Assembly (NCBI RefSeq): GCF_030814435.1
Contig: NZ_JAUSUW010000002.1
Coordinates: 62,001-126,000 of the forward strand
Source of the DNA: Peteryoungia aggregata LMG 23059
Lineage (GTDB): Bacteria > Pseudomonadota > Alphaproteobacteria > Rhizobiales > Rhizobiaceae
Length of the DNA stretch: 64,000 nt
Reading direction: 5' to 3'
The stretch's first letter is position 1, and every line of letters starts with the position of its first letter. Of the stretch, positions 8,794-17,741 are shown in pieces. Under the pieces are notes generated by a model that saw only the letters and a program-made list of their open reading frames with translations, ran no database searches and was not told the DNA's origin. The translations under genes were made by a program, and so were the position numbers.

Positions 8794-9198
8794 TCAGCGG
8801 GGTAGCTGGGAGAGATGTTCGTGCACTGCCAGCCAACGGCCATCCGGCTGCTGGGCAAACACGATCGTTTCCCGCTCGTGGTTGGTCAGGTCCTCTCCAG
8901 AGATGGTGAGATCTGTTTCGACAGTGTGCATGAAAATAGCGACCTTACCTACGACCTGCAGATTGCGGTTCGTCGAGCGGCACGCGTTAATATGGAAGCC
9001 GTCACGGCTCTCCCAGAGAGCCCACTCCGCCTGGTAAGCTGCGCGATCCATCAAAGTGTGATCGAGATTGTAGAAAATGAACGTCGCTGCTGGAGCAAAG
9101 GCATCGAAATAAGCATTTGCATCATGACGGCCAAACGCTGCCACCAGGGCATCGGCTGCGGAAAGTACGGCGCTCGTCTGATCTGTCATTTCTGTCAT
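8794..9198 (-). CDS. NTF2-like / SnoaL-type small protein
   Basis: This 134-residue cone-fold protein resembles the DUF4440/SnoaL-like group: an N-terminal helix (SAADALVAAFGRHDANAYFDAFAPAATFIFYN), then beta strands ending in DLTISGEDLTNHERETIVFAQQPDGRWLAVHEHLS. The family includes small hydrolases, isomerases and ligand-binding proteins, and no catalytic assignment is possible here. It follows the tetR stop by 19 nt in the same direction, so the two are probably co-transcribed. A second in-frame ATG at 9189 is an equally good start. Confidence 0.75.
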   Translation of the reverse strand: MTEMTDQTSAVLSAADALVAAFGRHDANAYFDAFAPAATFIFYNLDHTLMDRAAYQAEWALWESRDGFHINACRSTNRNLQVVGKVAIFMHTVETDLTISGEDLTNHERETIVFAQQPDGRWLAVHEHLSQLPR

Positions 9199-9217
9199 TT
9201 TCTAGGTTTCGAGACCG

Positions 9218-9844
9218 TCAGACGTGCTTCACTCTGCTGATCAATTCGGCGACCGGGCGGTTCTGCGCTGCGACTCGGGCCTTGAGTTCAGCAAGTGACA
9301 TGCTTTCGTTCTTGCAGAACTCAACGAACATCATGTTGAGGTTGTTGAAGAAGACCTCTCCGAGCGCGCGAGCATCGACACCCGCGATGACGACGCCACG
9401 GCGCTGGAGCGTCTCAATGAGCTGAACAACCTGGGCACAGAGACGCGCGTCGAGTTCGGTATAGCGCTTCGAGAGCGGCGTCTCTGGCTGCTGGATCGCA
9501 GAGGCCATGGCAGTTCGCCACATCTCCTTGCTAAGATAGACGAGCGAGTGATCGTAATATTGGTTGATCAGAGTACCGAGCGCCTCGATCACGTTGAGCG
9601 GCGGGTTGGCAACGATGCGTTCGCCGGCCTCGAGCACCTCGGTTACTTCCATCGAAACGGTCGTGACCAGGATGTCTCCCTTGTTCTGATAGTAGTTGTA
9701 TAGCGTGCCGACCGAGACCTCCGCCATCTCGGCAATGTCTTCGATGCGCGCGCTGTCATAGCCCTGCTCCCGAAACAGGGTCGTGGCCGATTCCAGGATG
9801 CGGCGATTCCTGTCGGCCTTCTGTCGGGCGCGCAATCCGGTCAT
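9218..9844 (-). CDS. TetR-family transcriptional regulator
   Basis: This 208-residue repressor has a clear N-terminal HTH (residues about 10-56: RRILESATTLFREQGYDSARIEDIAEMAEVSVGTLYNYYQNKGDIL). The C-terminal ligand domain is unclassified. It is divergent from the ABC importer genes at 9987, with a palindrome between them, and most likely represses that operon in response to the imported compound or a derivative. The ribosome site GGAG precedes the ATG. Confidence 0.9.
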   Translation of the reverse strand: MTGLRARQKADRNRRILESATTLFREQGYDSARIEDIAEMAEVSVGTLYNYYQNKGDILVTTVSMEVTEVLEAGERIVANPPLNVIEALGTLINQYYDHSLVYLSKEMWRTAMASAIQQPETPLSKRYTELDARLCAQVVQLIETLQRRGVVIAGVDARALGEVFFNNLNMMFVEFCKNESMSLAELKARVAAQNRPVAELISRVKHV

Positions 9845-9875
9845 GACTAGCTCCGTCTGAATCTCCTCAAAATTG

Positions 9876-9907
9876 AGATTGACTTAAAAAATGAATTCAT
9901 TCAATCT
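9876..9907. promoter_or_regulatory. candidate TetR operator between divergent genes
   Basis: An inverted pair AGATTGA (9876-9882) / TCAATCT (9901-9907) encloses a 12-bp palindrome AATGAATTCATT (9890-9901). The site lies 32 nt before the tetR start and about 80 nt before the binding-protein start, in the AT-rich centre of the divergent region. Binding is inferred. Confidence 0.5.
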
Positions 9908-9986
9908 TTTTCTCAAGGCGCCGAGACGAGCGCCAAATCGATCAACGCGAGGGTCCGCCCTGGGCCTTCGACAAGAGGGTGAACTC

Positions 9987-11060
9987 ATGGAAAAGACCAT
10001 ATCCGGCGGGCTCTCCCGCCGCCTGCTTCTTGCGACCGTTGCCATCTCCGCCTTGACCGGCGTAGCTCATGCCCAGGAGGAGCTGAACGCCCTCGTCTGG
10101 TGCGACCACACCGATCCGGCACTGATCGAGCCCTTCGAAAAGGCAAACAACGTCAAGGTCAATCTGAAGGAATACGAAGGAACAGGAGCAGGCCTTTCGA
10201 TCGTCGAGCAGTCGCGTCCGGGTGACTGGGATGTGTTCGTGATCGACGGCGTCGACGTCCCGCGCGCTATCGAGCTGGATCTCCTCGCCGAGATCCCGGC
10301 CGACAAACTGCCAATGGCCGACACCTTCCCGGAAGTCCGCATGGAGGCCAACAACACCAAGGATGGCAAGATCTACGCCGTTACCGAGAAGTTCGGTTAC
10401 AACACGATTTCCTTCGACAAGTCCAAGGTCGACCCAAAGGACATGGAAGACCTATCGATCATCTGGTCCGAGAAGTACAAGGGCCGCATCGCCGTCTATG
10501 ACTACTACCTACCGCTGATCGGCTTGACGGGCCTCGCGATTGGCAAAAACACGGCCGACCTGACGGAAGCCGATCTCCCGGCAATCAAGGAAAAACTCTT
10601 CGAAATGAAGAAGGTCTCGCGCCAGGTGAGCGATGTTGTTGCCTCGCAAACGGCGCTTGTGAGCGGCGAAGTCGACATCATCCTCGGCGGTGGCGAATGG
10701 GTAACTGCGGGTCTTACGGCCGAGAAGCCGAACCTCGACTGGACCGTGCCGAAGCAGGGCGCCCTGCGCTGGGCCCAGTCGATCGGCGTGTTCAAGGATT
10801 CGACCAAGCAGGACCTCGCCATCAAGTTCGTGCAGTATATCCTAAGCCCCGAAGGCCAGGCTCGTCTGGCGACGTCATCCTGCTACTGGGGCATGCCGGC
10901 AAATTCCAAGGCCGGTGATCAGCTCACCGACCAGCAGAAGACAGCACTGCGCTGGGACAAGCAGCCAGAATATCTGAAGAACACCCAGATCTACCCTGTC
11001 GCAGATGCCGATTTCGATGCGGCCATGCAGGATGTCTGGACTGAAATGCTGCAGCAGTAG
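9987..11060 (+). CDS. polyamine-type ABC transporter substrate-binding protein (PotD/PotF family)
   Basis: This 357-residue periplasmic protein starts at the ATG at 9987 after AGAGGGTGA. The longer frame from 9891 overlaps the operator palindrome and is rejected. The signal peptide is residues 1-29, ending AHA-QE, with an Arg pair (LSRRLLLAT) that could also serve Tat. Family features include LNALVWCDHTDPALIEPFEKANNVKVNLKEYEG, YAVTEKFGYNTISFD, and the C-terminal YILSPEGQARLATSSCYWGMPAN. The ligand is unknown: PotD relatives bind putrescine, spermidine, opines and other cationic amines. It heads an operon with two permeases, an ATPase and a hydrolase. Confidence 0.85.
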   Translation: MEKTISGGLSRRLLLATVAISALTGVAHAQEELNALVWCDHTDPALIEPFEKANNVKVNLKEYEGTGAGLSIVEQSRPGDWDVFVIDGVDVPRAIELDLLAEIPADKLPMADTFPEVRMEANNTKDGKIYAVTEKFGYNTISFDKSKVDPKDMEDLSIIWSEKYKGRIAVYDYYLPLIGLTGLAIGKNTADLTEADLPAIKEKLFEMKKVSRQVSDVVASQTALVSGEVDIILGGGEWVTAGLTAEKPNLDWTVPKQGALRWAQSIGVFKDSTKQDLAIKFVQYILSPEGQARLATSSCYWGMPANSKAGDQLTDQQKTALRWDKQPEYLKNTQIYPVADADFDAAMQDVWTEMLQQ

Positions 11061-11291
11061 GCGTTTCCTATTGGGGCGCGGCAGCGATGTACGTCCGCGT
11101 CCAAAGCCTTTCCCTCAAGCCGTTGGTTCATCGCGAGCATCGCCGCACATCTGAAGCGCGTGCTATGATGCAGACCTGCGTGCGCTGGATGGAACCGGCG
11201 TCCCTGAAGATTTGTGGTCGCCTCGAAGATCGGCCACCATGCGAACCTTACAGTCGAGCCGCCTGCCCTGCACGAACGGAGTAACCCGTCC

Positions 11292-12155
11292 ATGACCGCC
11301 ACCGCGCTTGAGCGCAGAGAACGCCGCAAGGCCTGGGGATTTGCCCTGCCCGCTGTCCTTTGGACTGCGGCCTTCTTTCTCGTGCCCTTTCTCTATATGG
11401 CGGCGATCAGCTTCTGGAAGCGCGAGGGCCGTGAGATTGTCGCCACCTGGACGCTCGACAACTATGCAGCCTTCTTCGGCAAGCCGCATCTTCTGAAAGC
11501 GCTCGTCAATTCGCTTGAAGTGACGCTGACCGTCACGATCGTCTCGATCCTGCTCGCCTATCCGCTGGCCTGGATCATCGCCGAGCGCGTGCCACGCCGC
11601 TGGCAGCGCTTTGCCCTGATCATGGCGATTCTGCCGTTCTGGACCTCCTATGTCGTGCGCTCCTATTCGTGGCTACTGGTCCTGTCCAAGGGCGGCGTCG
11701 TCAACCAGTCCCTGATGTGGATGGGTCTGATAGCAGAGCCGCTTGAGCTATCTGCAAACCGGACCGGCACGGTGATCGGCTTCGTGCATTTCTTCGTCAT
11801 GTTGCTGACGCTGACGATCTACGCCAACCTCGTCCAGCTTTCACCAAACTACCGCCGCGCGGCGGCCGATCTTGGCGCAAACGCTTTCCAGACCTTCTGG
11901 CATGTGATCCTACCACTCACTCTTCCCGGCATCATGGTCGGTGCCTTCCTCACATTTGTACTGTGCATCGGCGACTACATCACCCCGCAGATTCTCGGCG
12001 GCAACAATGAGCTCGTTCTGCCGCAGGTCATCATGCTGCAACTGGGCCGCCGCGCCGATTTCCCGATGGCAGCGGCCCTATCGCTGGTACTGATGGTAGT
12101 CGTGACGATCGCCTACATCGCCTGCGCCCGCTGGCTAAAGATGGAGAGGACCTGA
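11292..12155 (+). CDS. polyamine-type ABC transporter permease 1 (PotB/PotH-like)
   Basis: This 287-residue inner-membrane protein has about six transmembrane helices, with the first at residues 15-40 (GFALPAVLWTAAFFLVPFLYMAAISF). The EAA loop (RRAAADLGANAFQTFWHVILPLTLPGI) is characteristic of the spermidine/putrescine group. The ATG at 11292 follows CGGAG. The 231-nt gap after the binding-protein gene has no other gene. It lies 2 nt before the second permease. Confidence 0.88.
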   Translation: MTATALERRERRKAWGFALPAVLWTAAFFLVPFLYMAAISFWKREGREIVATWTLDNYAAFFGKPHLLKALVNSLEVTLTVTIVSILLAYPLAWIIAERVPRRWQRFALIMAILPFWTSYVVRSYSWLLVLSKGGVVNQSLMWMGLIAEPLELSANRTGTVIGFVHFFVMLLTLTIYANLVQLSPNYRRAAADLGANAFQTFWHVILPLTLPGIMVGAFLTFVLCIGDYITPQILGGNNELVLPQVIMLQLGRRADFPMAAALSLVLMVVVTIAYIACARWLKMERT

Positions 12156-12157
12156 CC

Positions 12158-12946
12158 ATGCGGCACCTCAACACGGCGCTAGCGATCCTTTACGCCGGTG
12201 GTCTCTATGTTTTCATTTTCCTGCCGGTCGCGGTCCTCGTGATTTTCTCCTTCCAGGACGGCACCCTGCCGGTACCGCCGCTGCATGGCCTGACCTGGAA
12301 ATGGTATGGCGAGATCTTCGCTGATGAAAAGCTGATGTCGGCGCTGTTCAACTCGCTGATCGTCGCGATCATCTCATCTGCGATCTCCTGCCTGCTCGGC
12401 TTCCTCGCGGCCTATGCGTTTGCTCGCTACACTCTTCCCGCATCCGGCCTGCAACGTGCCCTGATCGTCGCGCCGATGACGGTCAGCACGCTGATCATCG
12501 GGCTTGGCCTTCTGTCGCTCCTGTCACGGCTCAATATAACGCTGTCGCTCTGGACCGTTGGCATCGGTCACGTGGTGATCAATCTGCCGCTCTGCTTCGC
12601 GATCATCTATGCGTCCATGGGCGGCCATCAGGTGAACATCGAGCGCGCGGCCCGCGATCTCGGCGCCAAGGACTGGCAGGTCATGACTCTTGTCACCGCG
12701 CCGATGCTGACGCCCTCGATCCTCGCCGCCTTCTTTCTCTCTGTCACCTTCAGTTGGGACGAGTTCATCATCGCCTTCCTATTGTCACGCTTCGACGTGA
12801 CCCTGCCCGTCGAGATCTGGAGCATGCTCCGCTCGGGCCTCGACCCCAAGACAAATGCGATCGGCAGTGTCGTCTTCCTCATCTCGGTCGCGTTCCTCGT
12901 CGTTCTCGAACTCGCCGTCTTCAGAAAATCCGGAAAAACCCAATGA
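12158..12946 (+). CDS. polyamine-type ABC transporter permease 2 (PotC/PotI-like)
   Basis: This 262-residue inner-membrane partner of the preceding permease has about six helices and an EAA loop (ERAARDLGAKDWQVMTLVTAPMLTPSILAA). The segment FSWDEFIIAFLLSR is typical of PotC-type subunits. The stop overlaps the ATPase start as ATGA, which suggests translational coupling. Confidence 0.88.
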   Translation: MRHLNTALAILYAGGLYVFIFLPVAVLVIFSFQDGTLPVPPLHGLTWKWYGEIFADEKLMSALFNSLIVAIISSAISCLLGFLAAYAFARYTLPASGLQRALIVAPMTVSTLIIGLGLLSLLSRLNITLSLWTVGIGHVVINLPLCFAIIYASMGGHQVNIERAARDLGAKDWQVMTLVTAPMLTPSILAAFFLSVTFSWDEFIIAFLLSRFDVTLPVEIWSMLRSGLDPKTNAIGSVVFLISVAFLVVLELAVFRKSGKTQ

Positions 12947-14028
12947 CCGCAGACGTCTCGATCCGAAACGCCACGAAAGTCTTCGGCGCCTTCCGCGCGC
13001 TCGACGATGTCTCGCTCGACATTGTGGCCGGGGAATTCATCGTGCTGCTTGGTCCGTCCGGCTGCGGCAAGACGACCTTGCTTTCGATTCTCGGCGGCTT
13101 CATCGAGCCAAGCGCTGGAACCATCGCGATTGGGGGCAAGGATATGACGCATGTGGAGCCGGCACGACGACCGACCACGACCATGTTCCAGGACTATGCC
13201 CTCTTCCCGCACATGAAGCTCATCGACAATGTTGGCTTTGGCCTGCGAATGCGCGGCATGGGCAAAGCCCAACGCAACGACAAGGCGCTCGCCATGCTCG
13301 ATCTGGTCGGGCTCAGAGCCTCCGCAACAAGAAAGCCGCACGAGCTTTCCGGCGGCCAGCGTCAGCGAGTGGCGGTTGCCCGTGCGCTTGCCGTCGATCC
13401 CGATGTTCTGCTGCTCGACGAGCCGCTCGGCGCTCTGGACCTGAAGCTTCGCCGCCAGATGCAGGACGAGCTGAAGGCCATCCAAAAGCGTGTCGGCACT
13501 ACCTTCATCCATGTCACGCATGACCAGGAAGAAGCCATGGCTATCGCTGACCGGATCGTAGTGATGAACCACGGCCGGATCGAGGATGTCGGCAAACCTT
13601 CGGACATCTACATGCGGCCGCGCTCACTGTTTGCCGCAGGTTTCATGGGCGAAGCCAACTTCCTGCCCGGTCGGGTGATCTCGATTGCGGAGGGCGAAGC
13701 GCAGGTGGAAACGGCCCTTGGCAGCGCCCCTATTCCGATCACCGCGTTCACCGCCGGCAGGCCCCAGACGAACAGCAAGGTCACCCTCTGCATCCGCCCC
13801 GAGCATTTCAGGTCTGCGACCGAAGACGGTGCAGCCGTTGCACTTGCCCGCGCGAGGATCACCGACAGTGCCTTCTTTGGTGCGCATCACCGGTGTCACC
13901 TTAAGCCAGAGAGCGGCGCAGATATCGTCATCACCGCGAATCTGCCGCAAACGGCGCACCCGAAGCCGGGTGACATGCTGGATCTGTCCGTGAAGGCGGA
14001 CACTATCGTTGCGCTGATCGAAGCCTAG
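12943..14028 (+). CDS. polyamine-type ABC transporter ATP-binding protein (PotA-like)
   Basis: The protein has 361 residues from the ATG at 12943, which overlaps the permease stop. The longer upstream frame lies inside the permease gene and is rejected. The Walker A is GPSGCGKT (residues 37-44), the signature is LSGGQRQR, the Walker B is VLLLDEPLGALD, and the H-loop is HVTHDQEEA. The C-terminal ~120 residues form a TOBE-type regulatory domain (about 240-361). It energises uptake through the two permeases. Confidence 0.9.
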   Translation: MTADVSIRNATKVFGAFRALDDVSLDIVAGEFIVLLGPSGCGKTTLLSILGGFIEPSAGTIAIGGKDMTHVEPARRPTTTMFQDYALFPHMKLIDNVGFGLRMRGMGKAQRNDKALAMLDLVGLRASATRKPHELSGGQRQRVAVARALAVDPDVLLLDEPLGALDLKLRRQMQDELKAIQKRVGTTFIHVTHDQEEAMAIADRIVVMNHGRIEDVGKPSDIYMRPRSLFAAGFMGEANFLPGRVISIAEGEAQVETALGSAPIPITAFTAGRPQTNSKVTLCIRPEHFRSATEDGAAVALARARITDSAFFGAHHRCHLKPESGADIVITANLPQTAHPKPGDMLDLSVKADTIVALIEA

Positions 14029-14038
14029 GAGACAGACG

Positions 14039-14776
14039 ATGAAGCCGCGCATGCATCCCGAGAACTGGTACAGCGTCCGCCGTCTCGACGATGACGTAAC
14101 CTACATCTGCGAACCGCATATCCAGGAGTTCTATCGCTGCAATATCTGGCATGTGCGCGGCCGCGATCGCGACATGCTTATCGACAGCGGCATGGGGGTT
14201 GTTTCGCTGCGCGAATGGGTGCCGCTTGTCACCGAGCGCGACCTGATCGCGGTGGCAAGCCACACCCATTTCGATCACATCGGCTGCCACCACGAATTCG
14301 AGTGCCGTGCGGTCCATTCGGCGGAGGCAGATCTGCTCGCCAATCCGACACGGGAAAACACGCTGGCTGAGCCTTACGTAAGCGACGACATATTCGACGC
14401 CCTGCCGCCTGAGCCCTATTGCTCGAAATGCTACTCGGTGAAGCGGGCACCAGCCACACGACTGCTTGAGGGAGGCGATATCATCGACCTCGGTGATCGG
14501 CAGTTCGAGGTCATCCACACACCCGGCCATTCACCCGGAGGCATCGCGCTCTACGAGAAGGCCACGGAAATCCTGTTTTCCGGAGACCTTCTTTATGACG
14601 GTCCGCTGATCGAGGACGCCTACCATTCCAACGCCAGTGACTATTACGCATCGATGGAGAGCTTGCTGCGGCTGAAGGTACGGCTGGTGCATGGCGGCCA
14701 TTATCCGAGCTTCAGCGGCGAACGATATCGGGAGCTGATCACCGATTGGCTCAAAGCAAAGCAAAAGACAAAGTGA
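14039..14776 (+). CDS. metallo-beta-lactamase-fold hydrolase
   Basis: This 245-residue enzyme has the zinc motif SHTHFDHIG (HxHxDH, residues about 78-85), a second metal histidine in VIHTPGHSPGG, the bridging Asp in LFSGDLLYDG, and the distal HGGHYPS. These are the glyoxalase-II/AHL-lactonase-like signatures. The ATG follows AGGAGACAGACG, 10 nt after the ATPase stop, so it is the last gene of the importer operon and probably acts on the imported compound or its product. No signal peptide is seen. Substrate unknown. Confidence 0.87.
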   Translation: MKPRMHPENWYSVRRLDDDVTYICEPHIQEFYRCNIWHVRGRDRDMLIDSGMGVVSLREWVPLVTERDLIAVASHTHFDHIGCHHEFECRAVHSAEADLLANPTRENTLAEPYVSDDIFDALPPEPYCSKCYSVKRAPATRLLEGGDIIDLGDRQFEVIHTPGHSPGGIALYEKATEILFSGDLLYDGPLIEDAYHSNASDYYASMESLLRLKVRLVHGGHYPSFSGERYRELITDWLKAKQKTK

Positions 14777-15193
14777 CGTGATCGATGCATACCCGACATG
14801 TGCAAACTCTACATCAACAGCGCGTAGGTCGAGCCGATCAGTTATGACCGAATGAAAGGCGCAAAGCTGTCACGCAGAATGCTCGCCTCACCTCCGGCTT
14901 CGCGCTCCTGAGCGGAAATAATTGCCGCTCTCCCGCCATGTTGACGTCGGCCCAAAGCCAGGGCACAAAGATGGCATCCACGGTCGCTCGCGGCAGGAAA
15001 ACAGAGGAAAATCAAAGGCGATTTTGCTAAGCCTTTGAAATCATGTGATAATCCAGGTTCCCCAGCCAAACTCTAGTTTCTATTCTTTCTCAGACACTTA
15101 GACGACCGGCGCCAAAGGCAGCCGGATCAGTTTTCCGCACCACCTTCCCGGATCACGACTGCAAACAAGGAGCGTTGTTTCCCGCGATCATGC
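14777..15193. other. gene-free stretch with second repeat copy
   Basis: This lies between convergent genes. It contains the second dispersed-repeat copy (14902-15065). No coding sequence or clear terminator was recognised. Confidence 0.6.
14902..15065. repeat. dispersed repeat, copy 2 (~164 bp)
   Basis: Same orientation as and gapless match to 5812-5975 at about 91% identity by eye. Together the two copies bracket 9.1 kb that contains the IS91 element and the TetR/importer/hydrolase cluster. Confidence 0.9.
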
Positions 15194-16372
15194 TCAACAG
15201 CTGTGAGTCTCCCGCATGGAGCCGGCTGGTCTGACATCCGCGACAGCCGTCCACAAGTGATACAGCGAGCTGGCCGGAATCGTGTGGGCCGTTGGCACCT
15301 CGTTCAGGTCAAGACAGTCATGCCAGCAGCCATGTGGCACGCGCGTCATGTAGGCGGAAAGGATTGCGGAGGCCACGTCGTCGGCCTCTGTGCAATATCC
15401 CGGAAGACCAAGTCGCTCATGCAGCGTCATGAATGCCTTGAGCATCTCTACTTGCGGCCACAGCCGCCGTGATGGGCTGATTGCCTTGTGTGCCGAAACG
15501 GCGTCGAGCAGGAAGGGCGAGCCCTGCATGCGCCCGACCGCCAGCGCGGTTGAAAACAGATCCAGGCATATCTTGGTGTTATCGCTGTGAGTGAGAAGAT
15601 CGTGACGGGTTGTCAGCCAGACCCACTCGCACATATGGCCTGGCTCCAGCCGATCGGATCCGTATCGGTCGGCGAGCTCCCATCGGGGACCGAATAATTC
15701 GTGAAGCGGCCCATCCGGTCCGACGAGAAAATGTGAGCGCAAGAGTGCGAAGGTCTTGCCTTCCGACCTCATATGCATGGAGGTCCGGTTGTTTTCACAC
15801 AAGGCCAGCGTGGCTTCGAGATAATGCATGTGCGGGTTCTGGCGGCGAGGCAGGGTGCCGTCGCTGTCTTCGGCCCAGCCACCAAAGGGGTCTGTCAGGG
15901 TCCGATCGACCGCGAGGATCGTCTGGTCGATCTGGTGCCGATAGGCATCCTTGGCCGTGGCCGTCAGCAGCCAGGAAAGCGCGAGCAGCACGCAGGCATT
16001 GTCGTAGAGATCGCGAACCGGATCGGTGACGAGCTCGGTATGGCGGTTGAAGCTTCTCACATAGCCGCCCCGCTTCCCGCCGACCCAGGCGATGCGGTGC
16101 AGGTTTGCGAAGGCCTGCTCTGCCATGGCGAGCGAACCGGAGGGGGCAACGCCGAGATGGGCCGCATGGGCATGAACATAGATCTGGCGCGCCACGGTTC
16201 GGGTCCGTACCTCACCTGCTTTCTGGGAGGATCCATCCAGTTCCAGGTATTCGACGAATTGGCCGCAGGTCTCGTCGAAGCCGGATTTGCTCCAGGTGGG
16301 CAGGATTTCATCGAGGAAGACGCGTTTCAGTTGCTGGACGCTCATGGCCGATCGCCTGGTGGGGCGGCCCAC
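15194..16372 (-). CDS. AGE-family sugar epimerase/isomerase
   Basis: This 392-residue protein belongs to the N-acylglucosamine 2-epimerase / mannose isomerase (AGE) superfamily, an (alpha/alpha)6 barrel. Typical patterns are RQIYVHAHAA, DLYDNACVLLALSWLL, RRQNPHMHYLEATLAL and LEPGHMCEWVWL, the last two carrying the usual catalytic histidines. The GTG at 16372 follows GGAGG and lies 13 nt after the GH130 stop. An ATG at 16345 is the alternative start. It is the last gene of the GT4-GH130-AGE operon, so it probably interconverts a mannose/glucose-type sugar released or used by its neighbours. Confidence 0.85.
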   Translation of the reverse strand: MGRPTRRSAMSVQQLKRVFLDEILPTWSKSGFDETCGQFVEYLELDGSSQKAGEVRTRTVARQIYVHAHAAHLGVAPSGSLAMAEQAFANLHRIAWVGGKRGGYVRSFNRHTELVTDPVRDLYDNACVLLALSWLLTATAKDAYRHQIDQTILAVDRTLTDPFGGWAEDSDGTLPRRQNPHMHYLEATLALCENNRTSMHMRSEGKTFALLRSHFLVGPDGPLHELFGPRWELADRYGSDRLEPGHMCEWVWLTTRHDLLTHSDNTKICLDLFSTALAVGRMQGSPFLLDAVSAHKAISPSRRLWPQVEMLKAFMTLHERLGLPGYCTEADDVASAILSAYMTRVPHGCWHDCLDLNEVPTAHTIPASSLYHLWTAVADVRPAGSMRETHSC

Positions 16373-16385
16373 CTAGCCTCCGCAT

Positions 16386-17741
16386 TCACAACGCTGTCCC
16401 GATGGGACGCATCGTTTCCAGAAGCCTGCTGATCTTGATCGTGGTGAAGTTGGAATAGGTATCAGAGACGGCATAAGGCAGGGCGATCAGGTCACCGTGG
16501 CGCATGGCACCGCAGGAATAGACGACGTTCGGGACATAGCCTTCCCGCTCCGTCGGTTCCGGCTGCAGAAGCGGTTCGACCGTGCGCGACAGGATGATGC
16601 TCGGGTCGTGTTTGTCGAGCAGCGTCACGCCGATCGCGTAGCGCCGCATCGGCCCAACACCATGGGTGAACAAGAGCCAACCTTCGTCGATTTCGACCGG
16701 TGAACCGCAATTGCCGATCTGAACGAACTGCCAGGCGAATTCCGGCTTCATCAAGAGCCGTCCCTCGTCCCAGTGATGCAGATCGTCCGAATAGAGCAGG
16801 AACAGGTTCTCGCTGTCTTGCCTGGCAATCATTGCATAATGCCCGTCGATGCGCCGAGGGAAGAGCGCCATGCCCTTGTTGCGGGCGGCCGGACCATGGA
16901 GCGGCGTCAGGGTAAAGTTCAGGAAATCCCTAGTCTCGAGAAGCTCCGAGCGGATCGAGGACCCGCTATAGGCGGTATAGGTCGCGAAATAGATCGTCTT
17001 GCCGTGGTCATCGAAGGCCACAAAACGGGCATCCTCGATGCCGTTGGATTGTGCCTCGGTAACCGGGAAGATGACCCGCTCGCTGAGTTCGCTTTCGCTC
17101 TTGAAGGCAAGCCCGATGCAGCCGGCGGGCGCCAGGCCGTCGCTTGCATGGATATCGGGCAGGACAGCCAGCCGCGTCGGTGCGTCTATCGTCACCGCCC
17201 CCTTCCTATCGATGACGCCGGAGCGGAAAGTCAGGGACGAGATATGTCCCTCGCCGACAGCCCTCAGACTGATGATCACCCGCGTGCTGCCATCCGCAAT
17301 GCCGGACTGATCCGGATGGGGCACGATGCTCGGGTTGAACAGAGCTGATGACTCAAACGAATACTCGTTCATGAAATAGGCGCCGACCAGTTGCCTTTCC
17401 TGCTGGCTGAACTGCTGGTGATGCTGGAAGGCATCTTCCATGGCATCGGCCCGCAGCTCGAACTGGCGCAGCAGATTGCGATGCCGGCCATCAAAATTGG
17501 CAAGGATGTCGCGCAACTGGTTTGCCGTGGCCGTCGGGTCCAGGGACAAGACGCGATCGACGATTTCGTTCGCCCGCGTTTTGTCGCGTGGATTGAGATG
17601 CCGCGGCTCGGTCGAGGGCTTGAAGGGACGGACGATAACCCGTGTTGGGTCAGGCCTCAGATAGAGGGCCTGCCGATTGAGAAGGCTGGACTGGGGCAAT
17701 GCTGGACTTTCGGAGTTTTTGCTGCGGGTTGGGCGGCTCAT
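16386..17741 (-). CDS. GH130-family beta-mannoside phosphorylase/hydrolase
   Basis: This is a 451-residue five-bladed beta-propeller enzyme. Blade motifs include SALFNPSIVPHPD, the acidic block NGIEDARFVAFDD, typical of the GH130 active site, and GNCGSPVEIDEGWLLFTHGVGPMRRYAIGVTLLD. Family members phosphorolyse or hydrolyse beta-1,4- or beta-1,2-mannosides. Which one cannot be told from the sequence alone. The ATG at 17741 overlaps the glycosyltransferase stop (ATGA), so expression is coupled. The longer frame to 17888 is rejected. No signal peptide is seen, so it is cytoplasmic. Confidence 0.85.
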   Translation of the reverse strand: MSRPTRSKNSESPALPQSSLLNRQALYLRPDPTRVIVRPFKPSTEPRHLNPRDKTRANEIVDRVLSLDPTATANQLRDILANFDGRHRNLLRQFELRADAMEDAFQHHQQFSQQERQLVGAYFMNEYSFESSALFNPSIVPHPDQSGIADGSTRVIISLRAVGEGHISSLTFRSGVIDRKGAVTIDAPTRLAVLPDIHASDGLAPAGCIGLAFKSESELSERVIFPVTEAQSNGIEDARFVAFDDHGKTIYFATYTAYSGSSIRSELLETRDFLNFTLTPLHGPAARNKGMALFPRRIDGHYAMIARQDSENLFLLYSDDLHHWDEGRLLMKPEFAWQFVQIGNCGSPVEIDEGWLLFTHGVGPMRRYAIGVTLLDKHDPSIILSRTVEPLLQPEPTEREGYVPNVVYSCGAMRHGDLIALPYAVSDTYSNFTTIKISRLLETMRPIGTAL

